Source: Ignavibacteriota bacterium (GTDB lineage Bacteria > Bacteroidota > Ignavibacteria > UBA10030 > UBA6906). From it: a DNA stretch of 5,428 nt. The translations under genes were made by a program, and so were the position numbers. Under the pieces are notes generated by a model that saw only the letters and a list, made by a program, of their open reading frames with translations, made no database searches and was not told the DNA's origin. Where the stretch lies: positions 1-5,428 of the forward strand of contig JACQVJ010000061.1 in the NCBI GenBank assembly GCA_016209805.1. The letters run 5' to 3'. This document shows positions 1-5,428 of this stretch, piece after piece (position 1 is the first letter of the stretch; each line of letters opens with the position of its first letter).

Positions 1-1182
1 ATTAACACATGCGGCTTCATCGAATCAGCAAAAGAGGAATCGATTGACACAATAATTGAGAATGTAAAGAAGAAGTCGAATGGCAGGCTCAAGAAGGTGT
101 ATGCGATGGGCTGCCTCAGTGAACGTTATCGCGTCGATCTTGAGAAGGAGATTCCCGAGGTTGATCGGTTCTTCGGATCACATCACATGCAAGAGGTGCT
201 GAAGGAGCTTGGAGCGGATTACAAATACGAGCTTCTCGGGGAACGTATGCTGTCCACCCCGAACCACTATGCATACCTGAAGATCTCCGAAGGGTGCGAC
301 AATCCCTGCTCGTTCTGTGCAATCCCGCTGATGCGGGGGAAACACGTAAGCCGATCCATGGAGGAGATCAAAGCTGAGGCCGAACTTCTTGCCGAAAAAG
401 GCGTAAGAGAAATTGTGGTGATCGGGCAGGACACTACCTACTATGGCCTCGACAGGTATGGCAGGCGTCGCCTCTCCGAGTTACTCGAGACGATTGCGGA
501 TGTACAAGGAATCGAGTGGGTGCGTCTCATGTATACGTATCCAGCCAAATTTCCTCCAGACGTGCTTGACGTGATAGCAAACCATCCGCATGTCTGCAAG
601 TACATTGACATTCCCCTTCAGCATGTATCAGACGAAGTGCTTAAATCGATGCGTCGCGGGACCAGCCACCGCGCGCTCAAGGATTTGATTGCGCGGATTC
701 GTGAGAAAGTTCCAGGGATCGCCATGCGGACAACGTTAATTGTGGGATACCCGAACGAAACTACCTCGGCATTCGACGAAGTGCTGGGTTTCGTGGAGGA
801 GACCAGGTTCGACAGGCTTGGGGTATTCACATACTCGCTTGAGGACGGAACAACTGCTTACCCGCTGGGGGATCCTATTCCTCGGAACGAGAAAGAGAGG
901 CGTCGTGCCCTCGTGATGGAACTGCAAAAGGCGGTCTCGGAAACGAACAATGAACTTCTGATTGGGACACGGCAGAAAGTTCTCATCGACAGGGTGGAAG
1001 GGGAGTATTTCATCGGGAGGACTGAGCGAGATGCGCCGGAGATTGACAATGAGGTATTCGTTGAAACGAAACGACAGCTTCGGCCTGGCAGTTTTTGTGA
1101 AGTTGAAATTGTCGATGCTTCTGAGTATGATTTGTATGGATGTACAACCAGGGTCTTTACAGATCTCAATATGCCGCAATAG
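1..1182 (+). CDS. rimO: Ribosomal protein S12 methylthiotransferase RimO, 5'-truncated by window edge
   Basis: RimO is a cytoplasmic radical-SAM enzyme with two 4Fe-4S clusters that adds a methylthio group to a conserved aspartate of ribosomal protein S12. The frame is open from base 1, with 393 residues visible. Compared with E. coli RimO from memory, about 45-50 N-terminal residues lie outside the window, including the first cluster cysteine. Visible parts in window numbering: the end of the UPF0004 domain with Cys4 (NTCGF) and Cys38 (MGCL); the radical-SAM motif Cys99-x3-Cys103-x2-Cys106 (GCDNPCSFC); the core with YIDIPLQH and the TTLIVGYP-type strand; and a C-terminal TRAM domain from about residue 321, with DAPEID and ASEYDLYG. 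The last two motifs and the FDRLGVFTYS segment point to RimO rather than the tRNA enzymes MiaB or MtaB. The true start is upstream; a GTG at 97 is internal. The next gene follows after 40 bases with no terminator, so co-transcription is likely. Confidence 0.96.
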   Translation: MNTCGFIESAKEESIDTIIENVKKKSNGRLKKVYAMGCLSERYRVDLEKEIPEVDRFFGSHHMQEVLKELGADYKYELLGERMLSTPNHYAYLKISEGCDNPCSFCAIPLMRGKHVSRSMEEIKAEAELLAEKGVREIVVIGQDTTYYGLDRYGRRRLSELLETIADVQGIEWVRLMYTYPAKFPPDVLDVIANHPHVCKYIDIPLQHVSDEVLKSMRRGTSHRALKDLIARIREKVPGIAMRTTLIVGYPNETTSAFDEVLGFVEETRFDRLGVFTYSLEDGTTAYPLGDPIPRNEKERRRALVMELQKAVSETNNELLIGTRQKVLIDRVEGEYFIGRTERDAPEIDNEVFVETKRQLRPGSFCEVEIVDASEYDLYGCTTRVFTDLNMPQ

Positions 1183-1212
1183 CCTGATGAATGAGAAGTA
1201 GATTCAATGTAC

Positions 1213-1218
1213 GGAGGT
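1213..1218 (+). promoter_or_regulatory. Shine-Dalgarno site of the GWxTD gene
   Basis: GGAGGT lies four bases before the ATG at 1223. It is a near-complete match to the anti-Shine-Dalgarno sequence and fixes this start. Another ATG at 1207 precedes the site and is in a different frame. Confidence 0.8.
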
Positions 1219-1222
1219 TGCC

Positions 1223-2533
1223 ATGAAGGTCCGTGTGCGTCTGAGTATTGCAGGCCTGTTAAGCTTTTGCGTGTTCATTGTTGCCAGCGCGCAAGTCGAG
1301 GTTGCCGAACGTGCCAAGAAGGAAAACCCCCCTCCTTATGACGTGGATATTATCAGTTTTGCCGCGGTCAGCTCTCCGCAAAGTCGCCTCGACGTGTTTA
1401 TCCAGATCGGCTTCGACCAGCTCAGCTTTGTCAAGCGAGACGACAAGTATCATGCATCGTACGAACTAACGATCAGCGTCCTTGATGAGGATAAGAGCCT
1501 CGTAAGCGAGAAGCTCTGGACCGAAGAAGTGACTGCCACAGATTTTGACGAGTCAGTATCGTCAGATGCGTACAGTCTCACCCAGCGGGTTTTCGAAGTT
1601 CCTCCCGGTACGTATTACATAATCACCTCCCTTCGGGATAACGAGACCAAGGTGAGCCACCAGGTTGCCAAGCAGCTCAAGGTTGCCGACTACTCTGGTG
1701 CAGGATTGTTCTTGAGTGACATCATGCTCGTCAGCAGGATCAGCGCTCGGGGCGACAAGAAGATCATAGCTCCTCTTGTTTCCGGGAATGTTGGCAACGT
1801 CCTGGGTCAGTTCTATGTTTTCTTTGAAGCGTACAGCGACAAGCAGCTCGACTCGGTGAGTGTGGTGGCCACAGTTTTGAACAAGCAGAAAGAACGTATG
1901 CTCAAGATCGATACTGTTGAGGTGTTGGCCAGCGGAAGAACACAGCTGTTCGTTGGCATCGACCATTCGATGCTTGCATTGGGCGAGTACACTGTCTATG
2001 CTCAAGTGTTTCCGCTCCGGGCTGGAGAAACCGAAGAGCAAAAACCGCTGGCGAATACCAGCCGCGCATTCGTCGTTCATTGGCTCGGAATTCCGAAGGG
2101 GATCAGGGATCTCGACCTTGCGATTGACCAGCTTCAGTATATCGCGAAGGACAAGGAGCTGGAAGTCATTCGAAACGCCAGGACTGCCGAAGAAAAGCAG
2201 AAACAATTCCTCGAATTTTGGAAACGCCGCGATCCGAACCCCAACACGCCGAGAAATGAGAAGATGGAAGAGTACTACGCAAAGGTGGAATACGCCAACA
2301 AACACTTCAAGCATTATATCGATGGATGGAAAACGGATATGGGAATGATCTATATTATCTTTGGCTCGCCGAGCAATGTCGATCGCCATCCCTTCGACAG
2401 CGATTCGAAACCGTATGAAGTCTGGTCGTACTACGATTTGAATCAGCAATTTGTGTTTGTTGATGAAACTGGTTTTGGGGATTATCGTTTGACGACGCCT
2501 GTGTGGGATGTGTGGCAACGCCCGCGATATTGA
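1223..2533 (+). CDS. Secreted GWxTD domain-containing protein, function unknown
   Basis: This 436-residue protein begins with a type I signal peptide: basic MKVRVR, a hydrophobic stretch to about residue 21, and likely cleavage after Ala23 (ASA|Q). It should therefore be exported to the periplasm or envelope. Residues about 41-155 and 185-287 are rich in alternating hydrophobic residues and look like two beta-sandwich modules; this is inference. The C-terminal part, about 292-436, carries the family signature: FWKRRDPNPNTPRNE (332-346), then GWKTD at 368-372 followed by a MGMIYIIFGSP strand, and FVFVDETGFGDY (410-421) near the end. The GWxTD family is found mainly in Bacteroidota/Chlorobi-type genomes and has no established biochemical role that I know of. 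The GGAGGT site at 1213-1218 supports the start. It probably shares a transcript with rimO and is followed by a terminator, with an Omp85 gene next. Family assignment is secure; function is not. Confidence 0.92.
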   Translation: MKVRVRLSIAGLLSFCVFIVASAQVEVAERAKKENPPPYDVDIISFAAVSSPQSRLDVFIQIGFDQLSFVKRDDKYHASYELTISVLDEDKSLVSEKLWTEEVTATDFDESVSSDAYSLTQRVFEVPPGTYYIITSLRDNETKVSHQVAKQLKVADYSGAGLFLSDIMLVSRISARGDKKIIAPLVSGNVGNVLGQFYVFFEAYSDKQLDSVSVVATVLNKQKERMLKIDTVEVLASGRTQLFVGIDHSMLALGEYTVYAQVFPLRAGETEEQKPLANTSRAFVVHWLGIPKGIRDLDLAIDQLQYIAKDKELEVIRNARTAEEKQKQFLEFWKRRDPNPNTPRNEKMEEYYAKVEYANKHFKHYIDGWKTDMGMIYIIFGSPSNVDRHPFDSDSKPYEVWSYYDLNQQFVFVDETGFGDYRLTTPVWDVWQRPRY

Positions 2534-2563
2534 GATGTGGCTTGAGTGATGCGTCAATTGTTG

Positions 2564-2593
2564 AGCCCCGGCATTTCACCGGGGCTTCTTGTT
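2564..2593 (+). terminator. Rho-independent terminator after the GWxTD gene
   Basis: A perfect 8-bp stem, AGCCCCGG (2564-2571) with CCGGGGCT (2579-2586), encloses a 7-base loop. It is followed by the T-rich tail TCTTGTT. It lies 30 bases after the stop codon at 2533. The stem is very GC-rich but the tail is interrupted by C and G, so termination may be incomplete. The reverse direction has no T-tract, so it serves the + strand only. It separates the rimO/GWxTD unit from the Omp85 unit. Confidence 0.82.
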
Positions 2594-2620
2594 GACCTTC
2601 AGAGCTGGAATGGTTATACT
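2592..2620 (+). promoter_or_regulatory. Predicted sigma70-type promoter for the Omp85-rnhB-yraN unit
   Basis: A -35 box TTGACC (2592-2597) and a -10 box TATACT (2615-2620) each differ by one base from consensus and are exactly 17 bases apart, the ideal spacing. Position directly after a terminator and before a gene adds support. The -35 box overlaps the terminator tail. The expected transcription start, 6-8 bases after the -10 box, falls at 2626-2628, on the ATG of the next gene. If the host uses the Bacteroidia-type sigma factor (TAnnTTTG), this match would mean less. Confidence 0.6.
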
Positions 2621-2625
2621 TTCCC

Positions 2626-4389
2626 ATGCAAGGCAGATTACCAACACAGCTGTGTCTCTTGGCTTTGTTCGTCTTTCCCGCACCCCCCGTTCATGGAACC
2701 TCAATCAGATCGATTACCATCGACGGTAACTCGGTTTTCACTTCGCGCGAAATCCTCGATTGGCTTTCCTCGAAGCCGTCACTCCCCTACTCTCGTGCAA
2801 TCATCGGCAGCGATATTCGAGTGATCACAGAGAACTATCGCAAGCGTGGGTATCTCTCCATGAATGTTGATCCGCTGTCAGAGTCATTCACGTCCGACAG
2901 CGCGCTTGTTGATTTGGTCATCAACATCATTGAGAATCGTCAGACCGTGCTCGGCGCGATTATCACCATGGGCCATCAGGAGTTCACCGATTCGGAAATC
3001 CTGAGTGAATTCGATCTCCAGCCGGGGGACCCGATCGACGAAGCGGTACTGGAACAGGATATTGAAGCCTTGCTGGATCGGTATGAGAAGCTTGGGTATG
3101 CGTTTGCCCAGTGCAGGATCACACGTATGGTCGAGAACGTGGGTGAAGAGAACAATACCATCGATCTCACGCTCACCATCGACGAGGGACAGAGGGTTAC
3201 GATTGACGAGATTCGTGTTGAAGGAAACAAAGAAACAGATCCTTCCGTTGTTGTACGTGAGACGCGACTATCCTTTGGCGAGATATACAATCCCATCAAG
3301 GTTAATGCGATCAGACAACGGCTGAACCGATTGAATATCTTTGCAGACGTTTCCGAGCCCGAATTGTACATCCGTGAGAAGAAGGGGGGATTACTGATCA
3401 AGGTGCAGGAAGGAAACACAAACACGTTCGACGGAGTCATCGGGTACATTCCTGCGGGCTCGACAGGCCAATCTGGCTATGTGACCGGCCTGGCTTCCGT
3501 ATCCATGAGGAACCTGTTCGGCACGGGACGCAAGTTTAGTTTTCGCTGGCATCGTGAAGATAGGTTCTCCCAGGACCTCGGTTTCCGCTATCTTGAACCG
3601 TGGGTCTTCGGCCTGCCGGCTAATGTTGGAGGAGGATTTGCGCAGCGACAGCAGGACACGTCGTACGTGCGTAGGGTTTTTGATTTGAAAACGGAGCTCA
3701 TGCTTTCCGAGGAGCTCTCCGTGAGCCTGCTGTTTGGTTCCGAAAATGTAATTCCATCCGCCGATACGACAATCAACCGCGTCTTCCGAAGCTCCACGAT
3801 AACATTCGGTGCTGAACTTCAGTATGACACCCGTGACGATTTCTACAGTCCCACGTCCGGTGCAACCTATCGCACTGACTACCAGTACGGCAGAAAAAAG
3901 ATCAGCGGCATCCCTGCGTCACTTGCATCCCAGGTTGCTTCACGAGTAACCGTGCAGAAGTTCACACTCGATCTGGATTTCTTTCTGAGTACATTCTCAC
4001 GTCAGGTGCTTGCCTTCGGACTTCATGGCCGTGAGTTGCAAAGTGGCCACGTCGAGGAAGGGGAAATGTTCAGGCTGGGCGGTGCGCGGACATTGAGGGG
4101 ATACCGTGAGAATCAATTCCTCGGCTCGCGCCTTGCTTGGGCAAACACGGAGTATCGCTTCCTTCTTGCGCGGCGTTCGTTTCTGTATGGATTCATCGAT
4201 ACGGGATACTATTTTCGTCCCGCAGATGATGCGCGCTCCATTCCGAAGAGCGATGCGTTCAAATATGGCTACGGGATCGGAGTGCAGCTTGAGACAGGAT
4301 TGGGAAATCTTGGTGTGAGCTTCGCGCTCGGACAGGGAGACTCGTTCAGCAATGGGAAAATTCATTTCGGATTGATTAATGAATTCTGA
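2626..4389 (+). CDS. Omp85 superfamily outer-membrane protein (BamA/TamA-like, three POTRA domains)
   Basis: Omp85 proteins are outer-membrane beta-barrels that insert other barrel proteins (BamA) or help export envelope components (TamA). This 587-residue protein has a signal peptide with likely cleavage after Gly24 (VHG|T). Three POTRA-like repeats follow at about 26-104, 107-187 and 190-263, with typical pieces such as ITIDGNSVF, YRKRGYL, RYEKLGYAFA and IRVEGNKET. The barrel runs from about 268 to the end. It contains the family marker DTRDDFYSPTSG (401-412) and LRGYRENQF (490-498), the counterpart of the conserved RGF/RGY loop motif, and ends in Phe587 as barrel proteins usually do. Length and POTRA number resemble TamA (about 577 residues) more than five-POTRA BamA (about 800), but I cannot assign it to either. 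No strong Shine-Dalgarno site precedes the ATG, and an in-frame stop at 2593-2595 limits upstream starts. Its 3' end overlaps rnhB by 11 bases. Confidence 0.93.
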   Translation: MQGRLPTQLCLLALFVFPAPPVHGTSIRSITIDGNSVFTSREILDWLSSKPSLPYSRAIIGSDIRVITENYRKRGYLSMNVDPLSESFTSDSALVDLVINIIENRQTVLGAIITMGHQEFTDSEILSEFDLQPGDPIDEAVLEQDIEALLDRYEKLGYAFAQCRITRMVENVGEENNTIDLTLTIDEGQRVTIDEIRVEGNKETDPSVVVRETRLSFGEIYNPIKVNAIRQRLNRLNIFADVSEPELYIREKKGGLLIKVQEGNTNTFDGVIGYIPAGSTGQSGYVTGLASVSMRNLFGTGRKFSFRWHREDRFSQDLGFRYLEPWVFGLPANVGGGFAQRQQDTSYVRRVFDLKTELMLSEELSVSLLFGSENVIPSADTTINRVFRSSTITFGAELQYDTRDDFYSPTSGATYRTDYQYGRKKISGIPASLASQVASRVTVQKFTLDLDFFLSTFSRQVLAFGLHGRELQSGHVEEGEMFRLGGARTLRGYRENQFLGSRLAWANTEYRFLLARRSFLYGFIDTGYYFRPADDARSIPKSDAFKYGYGIGVQLETGLGNLGVSFALGQGDSFSNGKIHFGLINEF

Positions 4390-5032
4390 AAGTCTTGTGG
4401 TCGATGAGGATGCTCGGCGTGATGTGATGCTCAAACACGAGCGGGCGTTATGGAACTCAGGAATCACATTGCTGGCAGGCGTCGACGAGGCCGGACGGGG
4501 CCCACTTGCGGGACCTGTGGTTGCATGCGCGGTCGTGTTTTCTCCCGAGGTCTTCATTCCCGGTGTCAATGACTCCAAACTACTGACGCCGGAAGAACGG
4601 GAAGAGTTGTACGATCGCATTCTTAACGATGCGATTGCAGTTGGAGTGGGGCAAGCAAACCATACGATGATTGATCGAATCAACATTCTCAATGCAACTT
4701 ACCGCGCGATGCACGAGGCAGTGAGTAGATTATCGATCAGGCCGGAACATCTTCTTATCGACGGCAACCGTTTCGAGAGTCAGGGTATTCCATTCACGAC
4801 CATTATCGATGGAGATGCGCTCAGCTTTTCCATTGCGGCGTCGTCGATTGTTGCAAAGGTGACGCGCGACAGGATAATGGTCGAGTTCGACAAGCAGTTT
4901 CCCGGCTACGGCTTCGCAAAGCATAAAGGCTATGCGACGAAGGAGCATCGCGAGGCGATCTTCAAACTGGGGTATTGTGAGATTCACAGAAGATCGTTTG
5001 TGTTGAACCAGCAGCTTGAGTTTGATTTGTGA
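4379..5032 (+). CDS. rnhB: Ribonuclease HII
   Basis: RNase HII cuts the RNA strand of RNA-DNA hybrids and starts removal of single ribonucleotides misincorporated in DNA; it is cytoplasmic and needs divalent metal. The 217 residues match the usual size. The nucleotide-recognition and catalytic segment GVDEAGRGPLAGPVVA holds Asp36, Glu37 and the GRG motif (39-41). Further family markers are NDSKLL (64-69), LLIDGN with Asp128, DGDALS with Asp146, SIVAKVTRDR (156-165) and YGFAKHKGY (177-185). The four metal-binding carboxylates (Asp36, Glu37, Asp128, Asp146 by alignment with the E. coli enzyme from memory) are all present, so the enzyme should be active. The ATG at 4379 overlaps the Omp85 stop by 11 bases, with only a weak GGA at 4369-4371 as ribosome site; translational coupling is likely. 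An alternative ATG at 4427 (residue 17) would also keep every catalytic motif. Confidence 0.96.
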   Translation: MNSESLVVDEDARRDVMLKHERALWNSGITLLAGVDEAGRGPLAGPVVACAVVFSPEVFIPGVNDSKLLTPEEREELYDRILNDAIAVGVGQANHTMIDRINILNATYRAMHEAVSRLSIRPEHLLIDGNRFESQGIPFTTIIDGDALSFSIAASSIVAKVTRDRIMVEFDKQFPGYGFAKHKGYATKEHREAIFKLGYCEIHRRSFVLNQQLEFDL

Positions 5033-5035
5033 GGG
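5031..5035 (+). promoter_or_regulatory. Shine-Dalgarno site deciding the yraN start
   Basis: GAGGG overlaps the rnhB stop codon. It directly abuts an ATG at 5036, leaving no room for initiation there, but sits six bases before a second in-frame ATG at 5042. This favours 5042 as the start. Confidence 0.6.
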
Positions 5036-5041
5036 ATGGTC

Positions 5042-5401
5042 ATGCCGAAGCAGACGACAAAGCAATCGGGAGATGTGGGGGAAGAAATTGCAAGGCGTTT
5101 CTTGCGAGAGAAGGGACTCGAGCTGGTTGACCTGAATTACCGCTACGGTCACGGCGAGATCGATATCATTGCAAAGGATGGCGAGGTCCTGGTGTTCTGC
5201 GAGGTGAAGATGCGCAAGGGAGACTCGTACGGAGATCCTGAATACGCAATCACAGCGAGAAAGCAGAAGCAGATCCGTCGCATCGCCCAAGCCTATCTGT
5301 ATCAACATGCGATAGATAACCAGGCATGCCGCTTCGATGTTGTGGCGATCCGGATGAAGGGGATAACTCCTCAAATCAATTACATTAAGAATGCCTTTTG
5401 A
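5042..5401 (+). CDS. yraN: YraN family (UPF0102) nuclease-fold protein
   Basis: YraN proteins are small, widespread cytoplasmic proteins with a restriction-endonuclease-like fold related to Holliday-junction resolvases; their cellular role is not firmly known. From the ATG at 5042 the protein has 119 residues, normal for the family. It shows GDVGEEIARRFL (10-21), the core HGEIDIIAKDG (37-47) with Glu39 and Asp41, and FCEVKMR (52-58) with Glu54 and Lys56. Together these form the PD-(D/E)XK-like active-site pattern. The basic helix ITARKQKQIRRIAQAYL and the strand RFDVVAI follow. An in-frame ATG at 5036 would add two residues but is poorly spaced from the ribosome site. It follows rnhB by nine bases, an association seen in other bacteria and consistent with a nucleic-acid role. 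Confidence 0.93.
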   Translation: MPKQTTKQSGDVGEEIARRFLREKGLELVDLNYRYGHGEIDIIAKDGEVLVFCEVKMRKGDSYGDPEYAITARKQKQIRRIAQAYLYQHAIDNQACRFDVVAIRMKGITPQINYIKNAF

Positions 5402-5428
5402 CCAACACCAGTTGAATTTTCTCGAGAG
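5391..5428 (+). CDS. Possible start of a further gene, truncated by window edge
   Basis: An ATG at 5391 opens a frame (MPFDQHQLNFLE) that is still open at the end of the window. It overlaps the yraN stop by 11 bases, the same geometry as the Omp85/rnhB junction in this window. Only 12 codons are visible and no family can be recognised. No good Shine-Dalgarno site precedes it, so initiation would depend on coupling to yraN translation. Confidence 0.4.
   Translation, partial: MPFDQHQLNFLE

Noticed and set aside
1183..1222. Promoter or terminator between rimO and the GWxTD gene
   Set aside because: The 40-base gap shows no stem-loop with T-tract and no paired -35/-10 boxes; only the ribosome site is recognisable.
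1256..1291. Cys16 in the signal peptide of the GWxTD protein as a lipoprotein lipobox
   Set aside because: The residue before the cysteine is phenylalanine, which does not fit the lipobox, and a good signal peptidase I site (ASA|Q) follows.
1562..2557. 331-residue open frame on the - strand opposite the GWxTD gene
   Set aside because: It is antisense to a gene with a clear signal peptide, ribosome site and family motifs. Its translation shows no recognisable domain, so it is a shadow frame.
3997..4692. 231-residue - strand open frame across the Omp85/rnhB junction
   Set aside because: It runs opposite conserved barrel and RNase HII motifs, and its serine/arginine-rich translation is typical of antisense shadows.
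5036..5041. ATG at 5036 as the yraN start
   Set aside because: The GAGGG ribosome site directly touches this ATG. The ATG at 5042 has normal spacing. The difference is only two residues, so this is a preference rather than a certainty.
4730..5374. 214-residue - strand open frame opposite rnhB and yraN
   Set aside because: Both + strand genes are securely identified by catalytic motifs, and the antisense product resembles no known family.

Overview
The window looks like an ordinary, densely packed stretch of bacterial chromosome from the Bacteroidota/Chlorobi (FCB) side of the tree. Ignavibacteria or Chlorobi is the best guess. The reasons are a RimO with Bacteroidota/Chlorobi-style sequence, a secreted GWxTD-domain protein (a family typical of this group), and an Omp85 outer-membrane protein, which shows a diderm envelope. 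Clear Shine-Dalgarno sites and a sigma70-like promoter fit Chlorobi/Ignavibacteria better than Bacteroidia proper. This placement is inference, since no rRNA is present. Base composition is close to half GC throughout, and nothing suggests horizontal transfer.

All genes lie on the + strand. Bases 1-1182 hold the 3' part of rimO (ribosomal protein S12 methylthiotransferase), cut by the window edge. After a 40-base gap, 1223-2533 encodes a secreted GWxTD protein of unknown function. A hairpin terminator (2564-2593) ends this first transcription unit. A well-formed promoter (2592-2620) begins a second unit: a 587-residue Omp85 protein with three predicted POTRA domains (2626-4389), rnhB for ribonuclease HII (4379-5032), yraN for a PD-(D/E)XK-like nuclease-fold protein (5042-5401), and probably the first 12 codons of another gene (5391 to the edge). 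Genes in the second unit overlap by 11 bases or nearly abut, which suggests translational coupling.

Functionally there are two themes. RimO modifies the ribosome, and RNase HII with YraN belong to nucleic-acid housekeeping. Between them sit two envelope proteins, the GWxTD protein and the Omp85 protein, separated by a terminator/promoter boundary. The least understood gene is the GWxTD protein. The most unusual regulatory point is that the promoter before the Omp85 gene is so close to its ATG that the message may be leaderless. I do not see a defence system, mobile element, CRISPR array or clearly undescribed system here.
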